Shown: piece after piece, positions 1 to 7,052 of the stretch
Numbering within the stretch: position 1 is the first letter of the stretch
How the letters are laid out: each line of letters starts with the position of its first letter
Assembly: GCA_021160785.1 (NCBI GenBank)
Contig: JAGHBX010000578.1
Span: 1 to 12,036 of the forward strand
Length of the DNA: 12,036 nucleotides
Origin: Planctomycetota bacterium
GTDB lineage: Bacteria > Planctomycetota > Phycisphaerae > Sedimentisphaerales > Anaerohalosphaeraceae
Direction: 5' to 3'
Notes under the pieces: generated by a model
The model's database searches: none
What the model saw: the letters and a program-made list of their open reading frames with translations, nothing else
Told to the model about the DNA's origin: nothing
Program-made: the position numbers and the translations under genes

Positions 1-276
1 GATGTGACGGGTCTGGAGATATTTGCCTGGGACCAGGATGCCAAAGGCGGGGACGGCGGCTATGTGTCGATTGTCCATAGTGCGCCGGAGAATGCGTGGG
101 TTATTGCGTTCGATCCGGGGAGAGACGGGGACTACCAGGATATGCTGGTTTACATAGAAGGGGACGTGCCGATTCCTGCTCCCGGGGCTGTGCCGATTCC
201 CGCTCCCGGGGCGTTGATGCTTGGTGGCATCGGTGTCGGTATCGTCAGTTGGCTGCGGAAGCGAAAAAAGTTGTAA
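1..276 (+). CDS. C-terminal end of a PEP-CTERM sorting domain protein (5' partial)
   Basis: The reading frame is open from the first base of the window, so the N-terminus lies outside. The visible 91 residues are an acidic, Gly/Asp-rich stretch followed by two copies of VPIPAPGA, a hydrophobic segment (ALMLGGIGVGIVSWL) and a basic end (RKRKKL). That proline motif, membrane helix and Arg/Lys cluster is the PEP-CTERM tripartite tail. In this family the tail is recognised by an exosortase, which cuts it and exports or anchors the protein at the cell surface. The function of the body of the protein cannot be told from this fragment. The proline motif is doubled by a 24-bp tandem repeat. No clear terminator is visible before the convergent peptidase gene that ends 46 bases further on. 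Confidence 0.85.
   Translation, partial: DVTGLEIFAWDQDAKGGDGGYVSIVHSAPENAWVIAFDPGRDGDYQDMLVYIEGDVPIPAPGAVPIPAPGALMLGGIGVGIVSWLRKRKKL
166..213 (+). repeat. 24-bp in-frame tandem duplication in the PEP-CTERM motif
   Basis: Two adjacent 24-bp copies (166-189 and 190-213) differ at two bases and each encode VPIPAPGA. The duplication doubles the proline-rich recognition motif without changing frame. Confidence 0.9.
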
Positions 277-322
277 GACAGAGAAGAACACAATAAGTCC
301 CTTTACGACAGCAACTTAAGCC

Positions 323-1414
323 CTACTTGCGAAAATTTATCACCGTAAGGGTGTTACCGCCCATACGGGCGCTGAGGACTTTGTGTCCGGTTTCGGTTAC
401 GAGGATGTCGTCTTCGATCCTTACGCCGAGTTTGCCTGGTATGTAGACTCCGGGCTCTACGGTGATGACGTCGCCTGGCTGGAGTGTGCCCTTAGCGATC
501 TTCGAGAGGAAGGGTGTTTCGTGGACCTGCAGCCCGATGCCGTGCCCTGTACCGTGACCGTAATCGGGCAGGCCGCGCTCGGCAAGGGCGTTGCGTGCCG
601 CCGAGTCGATCTCGCGCAGGCGTGCGCCGGGTCGAATCTCACTGATCGCCGCTTGCTGGGCGGCCTGGACGCCGTAGTAGACCTTCTCGTAGAACCGCGT
701 CGGTCTGCCGAAAACAAAGCACCGCGTCGTATCGCTGCAATAACCGCCGACCTTTGCCCCGAAGTCAATCAGGATGGTATCGGTGCTCCGCAGTTTCCTT
801 GCACCGGGCTGATGGTGATTTCGCGAGCAGTTGGCGCCGAACGCCATGATCGTATCAAAACCCGGCACAGTGCCGAGCTTGCGCATTTCAAAGTCCAGCA
901 GGCCGGCGGCTTCGCTTTCGGTCATGCCCGCCCTTAGCCGGGGCAACGTACGGTCCAGGGCCTGCCAGGCCTTTGCCGCCGCCGCTGAAATCGCCCGGAC
1001 CTCGCCGGCGTCCTTGGTCCGTCGAACCGACTCGACCAACTGGCCCGTGGGTTTGAAGCGGACTTTGATGTGCTTTTTCAACTCGCCGAAGATCTGGAGC
1101 GAGCAGGTCTTTTCCACGCCGACAACCCTTACGGACTTGGTACGGATCAGGATATCGGCGACCGCCCGGGTGATCGGTCCTTTGCGCTCGACTATTTTGC
1201 AGCCGACGCACTCGCTTCGCGCCTGCTCGGTATACCGGCTGTCGGTGACAAGCAGGGTCCGTCGGCCGATAATGACCACCCAACTGTCATGTCCCATGAA
1301 ACCGGTCAGATAGCTGACATTTTCCGGACCGGTCAGTATCATGGCGTCAAGATTCCTCGACCGGATCTGCCGTCTGACGGCGCGAAGGCGTTTTTGGGCG
1401 GTTTGCTCATCCAT
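323..1414 (-). CDS. M24 family metallopeptidase, Xaa-Pro aminopeptidase/dipeptidase type
   Basis: Predicted cytoplasmic dinuclear-metal peptidase that removes N-terminal residues next to proline. With this start it has 363 residues: an N-terminal creatinase-like domain (about 1-130, containing GPENVSYLTGF) and a C-terminal pita-bread catalytic domain (about 138-355). All five metal ligands of the fold are present with normal spacing: Asp217 and Asp228 (IDFGAKVGGYCSD), His291 (GTGHGIGLQVHE), Glu320 (VEPGVYI) and Glu334 (RIEDDI). Length is normal for PepQ/YpdF-like enzymes. The ATG at 1414 was chosen because GGAG lies nine bases upstream. An in-frame ATG at 1429 would add five residues but has no visible ribosome site. 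The gene is convergent with the PEP-CTERM gene and transcribed alone. Exact substrate (aminopeptidase or dipeptidase) cannot be decided from sequence. Confidence 0.93.
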   Translation of the reverse strand: MDEQTAQKRLRAVRRQIRSRNLDAMILTGPENVSYLTGFMGHDSWVVIIGRRTLLVTDSRYTEQARSECVGCKIVERKGPITRAVADILIRTKSVRVVGVEKTCSLQIFGELKKHIKVRFKPTGQLVESVRRTKDAGEVRAISAAAAKAWQALDRTLPRLRAGMTESEAAGLLDFEMRKLGTVPGFDTIMAFGANCSRNHHQPGARKLRSTDTILIDFGAKVGGYCSDTTRCFVFGRPTRFYEKVYYGVQAAQQAAISEIRPGARLREIDSAARNALAERGLPDYGHGTGHGIGLQVHETPFLSKIAKGTLQPGDVITVEPGVYIPGKLGVRIEDDILVTETGHKVLSARMGGNTLTVINFRK

Positions 1415-1539
1415 ACAGGCTTTCTCCATTATAAACGGCCGCTACGCTCGACACGAGGCCCAAAGCACCGTACGGCTGGTCGGCAGGAGTAAAAATACCG
1501 GCTCTGCGACAAAAAATAAAGTTTTTTCTGCTATCCGAC

Positions 1540-1568
1540 TTGCCCCACGCATATTTAGTTCTTATATT
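1540..1568 (+). promoter_or_regulatory. Putative sigma70-type promoter of an orphan transcript
   Basis: TTGCCC at 1540-1545 and TATATT at 1563-1568 are separated by exactly 17 bases. The predicted start near 1575 gives a transcript of about 110 bases that ends at the terminator at 1634-1684, with no credible protein gene between them. Confidence 0.45.
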
Positions 1569-1574
1569 TTAATT

Positions 1575-1684
1575 GTTCGTTAAAAGAGAATAACATGTCC
1601 ACTCCTGTCTTTTGTGCGCATGGATGCATACGGAAAACGGGGCAAGGACTTGCGGGGGCAAGTTCGATGCCCCGTTTTTTTTTT
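1575..1684 (+). ncRNA. Candidate small RNA between an orphan promoter and a strong terminator
   Basis: About 110 bases on the plus strand lie between a promoter-like pair and a strong intrinsic terminator. The gene downstream (rhomboid) has its own promoter past the terminator, and the gene upstream is on the other strand, so this terminator has no other obvious gene to serve. I do not recognise a known RNA family: the conserved SRP RNA, tmRNA and RNase P motifs are absent. It could also be an attenuated leader of the rhomboid gene. Confidence 0.3.
1634..1684 (+). terminator. Strong intrinsic terminator
   Basis: AAAACGGGGCA (1634-1644) pairs with TGCCCCGTTTT (1668-1678). A second inner stem, ACTTGC with GCAAGT (1648-1653/1658-1663), caps it, and an uninterrupted run of ten T's (1675-1684) follows. 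The T-run is on the plus strand only; the reverse orientation has just four T's. Confidence 0.85.
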
Positions 1685-1689
1685 GTGAC

Positions 1690-1718
1690 TTGTCGCACAG
1701 GCCTGTCGATATTACAAT
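1690..1718 (+). promoter_or_regulatory. Promoter of the rhomboid gene
   Basis: TTGTCG (1690-1695) and TACAAT (1713-1718) are 17 bases apart. The predicted start is near 1725, giving a 5' leader of roughly 42 bases before the ATG at 1767. It begins directly after the terminator T-run. Confidence 0.55.
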
Positions 1719-1766
1719 AGCCGGCGCGAACATAACCAAAAAAGTCTATGCCGAAGAGCCACAAAG

Positions 1767-2921
1767 ATGCTATTGCCGATTCGTACAAGCATACAGCCGC
1801 GACGAACACCGTACACGAATTATGTACTGATACTTGCAAACATTATCATATTCATTCTCACGTCTTTTCGGCACATTCAGCCCTGGGCGCAGATGTTCAT
1901 GTTGACGCCGGCCAGGCCCCATATCTGGCAGTTTGTCACCTACGCATTTTTACACGCCAACCTGATGCACATATTCGGTAATATGTATTTCCTTTACCTC
2001 TTCGGCAACAACGTCAACGATAAATTAGGGAACCTCGGCTATCTTTGTCTTTATCTCGGCGGGGCTGTCTTTGCAGGGATAGGCCATACGCTGCTTCACC
2101 AAAACCCTGTCCTCGGCGCCAGCGGGGCGGTTGCCGCGGTCACAGGCGCCTATCTGGTGTTGTTCCCCCGGACGGTCATTACGGTCATTTACTGGTTCAT
2201 CTTTATCGGGACCTGGGAGATTTCGGCGCTGTATTTCATCGCCTTCAAACTTGTTATATGGGACAATATCATCGAGCCGAAGTTCTCCGCATCGGCGGTT
2301 GCTTATGACGCCCATCTTGCCGGTTACGTCTTCGGTATGTTAGCGATTATAGTGCTGTTGGCGACAAAACTGATCGACAGTAGACACACCGATCTTTGGT
2401 CGATAATTCGGCAGTGGAACCGCCGGCGCAGATTCCGCGATACCGTGGCAAGCGGATATGACCCCTTCAAGGGCGCCAACGTGCGAAAATCCGTCTGGGC
2501 AAAAGAAGTCGCCTCCAAAACCACACCAGGCGTTCACCCCGAAGAAACGACCCGGCTTCGGGCTGAAATAGCAGCGCTTATCAACCAGCGGAATCTGGCC
2601 GCGGCCGCCGAGCGGTACCTGGAACTCCTCAAACTGGACACGGAACAGGTTTTGTCTCGTCAGTATCAACTGGACGTCGCCAACCAACTCATGTCGATGG
2701 GCAAATGGGCCGAGTCCGCCCGGGCGTATGAGGTATTCCTTGCTCACTACAGTACTTACGAACATATCGAGCAGGTTCGGCTGATGTTGGGCGTTCTCTA
2801 CAGCCGGTATCTGAACGAGCCGGAAAAGGCGGTCGAACTGTTAGAGGCGGCCCGTGAGAAACTGACCGATGCCGGACAGAAAAAGATGTGCAGCGACGAA
2901 TTAACAAGATTACAAAATTGA
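1767..2921 (+). CDS. Rhomboid family intramembrane serine protease with C-terminal TPR-like region
   Basis: Predicted polytopic inner-membrane protease that cuts transmembrane segments of other proteins. The catalytic Ser119 is in GASG (117-120). The catalytic His183 is in AHLAGYVFG. The HxxxxHxxxN motif is intact as His63, His68 and Asn72 (HANLMHIFGN), the same spacing as H145/H150/N154 of E. coli GlpG. Hydrophobic helices run from about 18 to 202. A basic linker (RRRRFRD, about 219-225) and a soluble, alpha-helical tail (about 258-384) follow. The tail's amphipathic helices, such as NLAAAAERYLELLKL and WAESARAYEVFLAHY, look like TPR repeats. The start MLLPIRTSIQPRRTP matches the usual N-terminus of this subfamily. 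It has its own promoter at 1690-1718. Substrates are unknown; the tail probably binds partner proteins or substrates in the cytoplasm (inference). Confidence 0.92.
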   Translation: MLLPIRTSIQPRRTPYTNYVLILANIIIFILTSFRHIQPWAQMFMLTPARPHIWQFVTYAFLHANLMHIFGNMYFLYLFGNNVNDKLGNLGYLCLYLGGAVFAGIGHTLLHQNPVLGASGAVAAVTGAYLVLFPRTVITVIYWFIFIGTWEISALYFIAFKLVIWDNIIEPKFSASAVAYDAHLAGYVFGMLAIIVLLATKLIDSRHTDLWSIIRQWNRRRRFRDTVASGYDPFKGANVRKSVWAKEVASKTTPGVHPEETTRLRAEIAALINQRNLAAAAERYLELLKLDTEQVLSRQYQLDVANQLMSMGKWAESARAYEVFLAHYSTYEHIEQVRLMLGVLYSRYLNEPEKAVELLEAAREKLTDAGQKKMCSDELTRLQN

Positions 2922-2945
2922 TTCAACATACCTGCACAAAAATTG

Positions 2946-2974
2946 TTGACAAAACCGTTGCGTGCTGATATTGT
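2946..2974 (+). promoter_or_regulatory. Strong sigma70-type promoter, extended -10, for the SH3 protein gene
   Basis: A consensus TTGACA (2946-2951), a 17-base spacer, and TATTGT (2969-2974) preceded by an extended -10 TG at 2966-2967. The predicted start near 2981 leaves a leader of about 97 bases before the ATG at 3078. Because it lies inside the upstream extension of the open frame (TTG at 2943), it argues against that earlier start. Confidence 0.65.
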
Positions 2975-3077
2975 ACGCACTATGGTGACATGCAGGAAAC
3001 ATCTTTTGGTATGTCCGGAATCAAGCGATCATCGGTACTTTACAGGTTGGAAAAAGATTTTGTTAGGGAGAACAAAA

Positions 3078-4439
3078 ATGTCATCTCACTCAAAATTACT
3101 TGTCATCGGACTCATTCTTCAAATTGCCGTCGGTCTCGTCGTCGCCCAGGGCGTCGCTGTCGGAGGCGCTGAGCTCGCAACGGAGGTGCATACGATGCCG
3201 TTCATCGCCGAAGTGAATGGCACTGATGTCAACGTTCGTTCGGGTGCGGGCACGGCTTGCTATTATACGGGCAAGGTCAGCACTCCCGGAAGGGTAACAG
3301 TTGTCGGTGAACAGACGGGATGGTTCGAAATCATACCGCCGGTGGGAAGCTTCTCCTGGATTGTCAAAGAAAAGGTAGATGTCGACCCGGCCAATCCGGG
3401 CATCGGCATGATCAACAACACGGGGGTGAACGTCTGGGCGGGTTCGGATTATCGCGAGCCCAATCGATCCCCGGGCCTGCAGGTGAAGCTCAATAAGGGT
3501 GATATCGTCAAGTTGATAGACGCCGACTCTCAGAAGGGCGACTACTACAAGATCGTGCCCCCGCCGGGTGCGCATCTGTGGATCAGCGGGAATTACCTGA
3601 AGTATGTCAAAGCCATATCAAGGCCGAGCCGCCCTGGCTTTATGATCAAGCCTAAGCCCGATCCCGAACCTAAGCCGGAGGTGGCTGTGTCGCCTGTTGT
3701 GCCGCCCGTTGTGCCGCCCGTTGTGCCGCCCGTCGTGCCGCCCGTTGTGCCGCCTGTCGTAAAGCCGGGGATCAAGATTAATGGGGATAAACCGCCGGTC
3801 GGCAGCAGCATAACTAATCCGCATGAGGGGGTCGTGGGCGTTGTGAAGGATGGTTCCGTCGAAAAGAAGCTTGTCGATGAGTGTTATGCTCTCGCCAGGC
3901 AGATTGCCGAAGAACTCAAGAAGCCGCTGGAGGCCCAGGGCTATGACGAATATACGAGGGCGTTGAAGGTTATTCTCAATGATCCCCAGGCCGGCAAAGC
4001 CGTGCGTTATGCCAAGTATCAGCTCGGTCAGATCAAACGTTTTGAACTGGCGCAACAAGCCGATCAGAATGTTAAGAAACAGGATTCGGCACTTGCCAGA
4101 CGCCTGCAGGAAATCAAAGAGAAGTACGCCGTCCGGCTCGCCAAAATTCCCGATCCGGGCAAGTATGTCATGAAGGGTAAAATCCAGCCTTCACTTGTGT
4201 ATACCGGAGAACTGGGCCAGAAACGCTATAAGATACTAAACAACGCCGGCAAGATCATCTGCTATGCAGTTCCGGCCGCGAGTGCAAGTGGGACGAATAT
4301 GGATGATTTCATCGGTCGCTCGATCGGGCTGAAAGGTACGATCGTTACCGATAAATCCAATCCGGTCGGTCTCGTCACGTTCACGGCCATTGAACAACTC
4401 GCCGCCGTGTCTCCAGATACGAATAACCCGGGCATGTAA
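3078..4439 (+). CDS. Secreted protein with two SH3-like domains and a VVPP-repeat linker
   Basis: 453 residues. An N-terminal signal peptide (SKLLVIGLILQIAVGLVVAQ, about 5-24) indicates export. Two bacterial SH3-like domains follow: about 42-100 (VNVRSGAGTACYYTGKV ... GWFEI) and 110-178 (VNVWAGSDYREPN ... YYKIVPPPGAHLWIS). Next is a Pro/Lys/Glu-rich linker with five VVPP units (207-226), a charged helical segment likely to be coiled coil (about 258-352), and a beta-rich C-terminal domain (about 363-440). Bacterial SH3 domains usually bind peptidoglycan or cell-surface ligands, so a periplasmic or envelope role is inferred; no catalytic motif is seen. The start is set at ATG 3078 by AGGGAG seven bases upstream, by the signal peptide, and by the promoter at 2946-2974. 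The frame stays open upstream to a TTG at 2943, which is unlikely to be used. Confidence 0.82.
   Translation: MSSHSKLLVIGLILQIAVGLVVAQGVAVGGAELATEVHTMPFIAEVNGTDVNVRSGAGTACYYTGKVSTPGRVTVVGEQTGWFEIIPPVGSFSWIVKEKVDVDPANPGIGMINNTGVNVWAGSDYREPNRSPGLQVKLNKGDIVKLIDADSQKGDYYKIVPPPGAHLWISGNYLKYVKAISRPSRPGFMIKPKPDPEPKPEVAVSPVVPPVVPPVVPPVVPPVVPPVVKPGIKINGDKPPVGSSITNPHEGVVGVVKDGSVEKKLVDECYALARQIAEELKKPLEAQGYDEYTRALKVILNDPQAGKAVRYAKYQLGQIKRFELAQQADQNVKKQDSALARRLQEIKEKYAVRLAKIPDPGKYVMKGKIQPSLVYTGELGQKRYKILNNAGKIICYAVPAASASGTNMDDFIGRSIGLKGTIVTDKSNPVGLVTFTAIEQLAAVSPDTNNPGM
3696..3761 (+). repeat. 12-bp tandem repeat encoding VVPP
   Basis: Five and a half copies of a 12-bp unit (gtygtgccgccc-like) encode VVPP five times, then VV before KP. 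In-frame minisatellite; unit number could vary between strains by slippage. Confidence 0.9.
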
Positions 4440-4593
4440 TACCATTTGGGGTTCCGATAGATGACACGAAGAGAAACTTCGGCATTCAATATTTCTCTGT
4501 TCGTCCCGACCATCGGGATTCATCATTCGTTTGCTTCGTGCCCTTCGAGGTCCAAGAAAGTACCGTACACTTTCAATTCACCTAATTCGTTCA

Positions 4594-5907
4594 TCAATTC
4601 CAAAGATTTTCAAAGAAATCGCTGCGGGCCCAGCCAACCATGGACGCAACATGACTGCCCTGTGACCGATGCTCCAGGAGTCCCAAATCAGCCACCTGTC
4701 GCGGTGTCATGTCGGGGTTCCCGTTATCATCGGTATCAATGGTAACCTGCTCCCAGTAATCGTGGAACAACCAGCCGCCCTCAAAGGTGCGACCCGTAGT
4801 GCCTAACCCATTGGCTTCCGATTGGTGGACATATATCTTCTTGGCCTGCCAGGGATCATTGCCGTCCACATAACTCGGGTCGGCGGCTCGGTCGTAGGCT
4901 TCAGCCGTTGCGATGCCGGTGGCCTTGTGGTTGGGATGACCGTATTCACCGTCGAAATCGTGCGTGATGATAACTTCGGGCTGGAACGTTCGGATGTAGG
5001 TCGCAACAGTATCAATAGCCTTTTGCTTACCCTCCGCCGCGTCGCCGTTGTTCGGCACGCCGTCGTTCCAATAGTCCCAGGTCTGATCTACTGTACTGGT
5101 GTAAGCATCCTTAAAACGGGGAAAGAACAGGTCTGCATAGAGATCAGGCGGCAGGCCAATCGACGTGGTCGCCGTCCGGCCGAAATAAATCGTGTCCGCA
5201 TTAGTCAGCTCCGTCTCGCGGACTTCCGGCGGCCTGCTGCCCGCATCACCGCTGGTCATTGAAATGTGAACGATCGGAATACCGAGTACCTGTGCATAAT
5301 ACGGAAGGGTGCCGCCGAAAAAGATGCCCTCGTCGTCCGGATGGGAGGAAACTGCCATAATCGTATGCCGGGGAATATATGTAAGCCAGTCCCCTGATAA
5401 AATCAGCAAATCCACAAAATCGACATAGCAGTCACCGTCCACATCTCCGTCAAAACGGTAGCCCGCACAGGGCGGCGGCTTCACTCCCGTCGTAAAGTTC
5501 CAAGGTAAGCTTGTGTAAGGCGTAGTTCCCTCATACGCCACTGCATACCAGTGGTAAGTCGTTTCATAGTCCAGTTCTGTTTTCCCGGGATCGTACCAGC
5601 CTTGTCCGAAATCCGTCGTATAATAAATCAGCGGATCGACCGCTGTACCTGCAAAAAAAGCGTACTCCTTAATCCTGATCATGTCATAGTCGGAATGCAG
5701 TTCATTCGGTTCGGTCCCGAACCAGACATCATAACCCGCAGAAGTATATGCCGTTGGCGCGGTCCAGGAAAGCGTTGTACCAGAACTTGTGGCGGAATCG
5801 GCATCGGTAACCACTGGGAGGTTTGTTTCACCATTTTCCGGAACCGGATTCGAAGCGTTCGTCACCCACGACTCAAAAACGCCCTTCTCACATTCATTCT
5901 TACACAC
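4594..5907 (-). CDS. PIG-L/LmbE-type deacetylase with Fn3-like and dockerin-like modules, apparently missing its signal peptide
   Basis: With the GTG start at 5907 (437 residues), the order is an Fn3-like module (about 20-142; NPVPENGETNLP ... LSW ... GYDVWFGTEPNEL), a dockerin/EF-hand-like segment (about 153-175; DGDVDGDCYVDFVDLLILSG), and a PIG-L deacetylase domain (about 182-425). The zinc and catalytic residues of the family are present in SSHPDDE (189-193: His zinc ligand, catalytic Asp, Asp zinc ligand) and in HDFDGEYGHPNH (316-327, last His). Family members remove N-acetyl groups from sugars such as GlcNAc derivatives. Proteins with this module order are normally exported, yet no signal peptide precedes it. 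The frame begins at a TTG (5961) just after a stop and abuts a transposase remnant, so the 5' end was probably lost or rearranged. GTG 5907 is favoured because AAGGAGGG (5915-5922) sits just upstream. It may be a pseudogene. Confidence 0.72.
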   Translation of the reverse strand: MCKNECEKGVFESWVTNASNPVPENGETNLPVVTDADSATSSGTTLSWTAPTAYTSAGYDVWFGTEPNELHSDYDMIRIKEYAFFAGTAVDPLIYYTTDFGQGWYDPGKTELDYETTYHWYAVAYEGTTPYTSLPWNFTTGVKPPPCAGYRFDGDVDGDCYVDFVDLLILSGDWLTYIPRHTIMAVSSHPDDEGIFFGGTLPYYAQVLGIPIVHISMTSGDAGSRPPEVRETELTNADTIYFGRTATTSIGLPPDLYADLFFPRFKDAYTSTVDQTWDYWNDGVPNNGDAAEGKQKAIDTVATYIRTFQPEVIITHDFDGEYGHPNHKATGIATAEAYDRAADPSYVDGNDPWQAKKIYVHQSEANGLGTTGRTFEGGWLFHDYWEQVTIDTDDNGNPDMTPRQVADLGLLEHRSQGSHVASMVGWARSDFFENLWN

Positions 5908-5914
5908 ACAACAA

Positions 5915-5922
5915 CCCTCCTT
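5915..5922 (-). promoter_or_regulatory. Strong ribosome binding site deciding the GTG start of the deacetylase
   Basis: AAGGAGGG on the minus strand lies seven bases before the in-frame GTG at 5905-5907. It is the best Shine-Dalgarno match in the window, although the protein that follows has no signal peptide. Confidence 0.5.
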
Positions 5923-5932
5923 CAAAACATCG

Positions 5933-6160
5933 TCAAAAGAACTGTACTGGTTCAGCGTCAATCACATCATCGACACTTTCGCCCGGCAACACATTTACAA
6001 GCCTGTTCCATCTGTCGGGCAGTTTCACCGGGCCGCGGCTGATCTTCAAGCCTTCCTTGTCGGTGCCGTTGCGAATTGCTCCCGGCGCGCCGGGACTCTC
6101 GATATACCGCAGCACGGTCAAATAATGCTCGTTCGATTGCACGGGAAAACTCTTAAACCT
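5933..6160 (-). pseudogene. Degenerate C-terminal remnant of a REP-associated tyrosine (Y1, IS200-like) transposase
   Basis: The open frame reads RFKSFPVQSNEHYLTVLRYIE, then a disturbed stretch, then RGPVKLPDRWNRLVN before a stop. This matches the C-terminal half of REP-associated transposases (TnpA-REP, Y1_Tnp family): 'RFKSFPIQ.DEHLLTVLRYIERNPLRA' and 'GPV.LP..W..LVN.PL'. The segment between them (normally NPLRA...DWPWSS) is shortened and altered. The sequence after LVN does not resemble the family, and the catalytic N-terminal half (HUH and Tyr motifs) is absent from the window. The longest open stretch uses a GTG at 6142, which has no good ribosome site. The remnant starts right after the terminator of the gene upstream and ends against the deacetylase frame. 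I call it non-functional. Confidence 0.6.
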
Positions 6161-6177
6161 TGCATAGTGTAAGAAAA

Positions 6178-6214
6178 CGAGAAAAGGCCGGGAGCATTTT
6201 TGCTCTCGGCCTTT
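6178..6214 (-). terminator. Intrinsic terminator of the small secreted coiled-coil protein gene
   Basis: On the minus strand GGCCGAGAGC pairs with GCTCCCGGCC (one A-C mismatch) around an A-rich loop, followed by TTTTCTC. The plus strand also forms the stem (with a G-U pair), followed by TTTCT, so it may work weakly in both directions. It lies about 65 bases past the stop of the 6280-6858 gene. Confidence 0.75.
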
Positions 6215-6279
6215 CTGTAGTGTTTTGCAGGTTCCGGCTTTGGCCAGCCGGCTGTGTTATTTGTCTTTCTTTTCGCTGG

Positions 6280-6858
6280 TTACTTTTGTGCCGTATCTTT
6301 TGGCTTTGGCGGAGTGGGTCGGGGGCCGCGCGTTTTCTTGTATCTTTCGGCCTGGGACTTGGCCTGTTTTTCGATCTGCTCCCGAACCTTTTTGATCCTG
6401 TCGGCAGTGACCTTTGTGGACATGTCAAATTCCTTTTCCTTGCGGGCGATGAGCTTGTCAATATACTCGACGGTCTTCTTTGCACCTTCCTGCAGGGCGA
6501 TTTTCCTGATTGCCTTGAGTTCTCCGGTGTTTTCCATGAATGCCTGTTTCTTCTTGCCTAATTGTGCCTCCAGGCCCTTGATCTGCTGTTGCTGCATCAT
6601 CATTGGGCGACCCGTGTTGGGTCTTTGGGGTATGTCTCGTCTGGTTCCGGGGCGAACGGGGCGCCGTGAATCGCGCGAATCGGGGCGCTTGGTGCGTGCG
6701 GCGCGGGCGGCTCTTGTAGCGTCGACGGACCGCTGCGGAGGCGCCTTATAGCCTTTTGGTCCGTCCGGGGGGTCTTTTTTTGTCTCCTGGGCCATGAGTA
6801 TTCCGGCGGCGAGGGCTACTGTTAACAGTAAAGCAGACACACTAATCAATCTTTTCAT
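6280..6858 (-). CDS. Small secreted basic protein with coiled-coil region, function unknown
   Basis: 192 residues, not recognised as a named family. A clear signal peptide (MKRLISVSALLLTVALAAGILMAQ, cut near 23) means it is exported. The mature part begins with a Pro/Arg-rich, probably disordered stretch (about 25-85, repeated RAARAARTKRP and RDSRRPVRPGTRR patterns). An MMMQQQQ run and a Lys/Glu/Ala-rich helix (about 88-172, coiled-coil character) follow, then a Lys/Pro-rich end. The strongly basic charge could suit binding to nucleic acid, polyanionic polysaccharide or the envelope (inference only). AGGAG lies nine bases before the ATG, supporting the start. A well-formed terminator follows. 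It is transcribed as a single gene downstream of the toxin-antitoxin pair. Confidence 0.72.
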   Translation of the reverse strand: MKRLISVSALLLTVALAAGILMAQETKKDPPDGPKGYKAPPQRSVDATRAARAARTKRPDSRDSRRPVRPGTRRDIPQRPNTGRPMMMQQQQIKGLEAQLGKKKQAFMENTGELKAIRKIALQEGAKKTVEYIDKLIARKEKEFDMSTKVTADRIKKVREQIEKQAKSQAERYKKTRGPRPTPPKPKDTAQK

Positions 6859-7052
6859 GGTCTCAATCTCCTAATAAAGGATTAAGGTTTACAAAGACGT
6901 TTCATTTACTATCGACCGAAACGGCTGCTTGTTTGATAATTCTACGGTCAGAAACTGTTTTGTGCACATTATTATTTGGGCATAGGGCAGGAAAGACGAT
7001 TTTTCGGGACGTTGGTGCGCAATACACCTTTTTGCGGGGCGAGGGCAGCCCT

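Noticed and set aside
383..937. Long plus-strand open frame opposite the M24 peptidase
   Set aside because: Antisense shadow of a well-supported gene; no recognisable domain.
1428..1433. TATAAT on the minus strand just before the M24 peptidase start
   Set aside because: No acceptable -35 box at 16-18 bases, and its start point would remove the GGAG ribosome site used to choose the ATG at 1414.
1555..1839. 94-codon minus-strand open frame across the gap between peptidase and rhomboid genes
   Set aside because: It overlaps the promoter, terminator and 5' end of the rhomboid gene; the protein shows no domain-like pattern and no ribosome site.
2943..3077. Upstream extension of the SH3 protein frame from a TTG
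   Set aside because: The extension contains the -10 box of a strong promoter, lacks a ribosome site and would bury the signal peptide behind 45 residues.
4513..4526. Hairpin cccga-ccat-cggg between the convergent SH3 and deacetylase genes
   Set aside because: Short stem and no T-run on either strand; not enough to call a terminator. Nothing else is visible in the 154-base gap.
6899..6923. CGTTTC...GAAACG inverted repeat upstream of the small secreted protein gene
   Set aside because: Only 6-bp arms separated by 13 bases and no promoter I could place beside it; likely chance.
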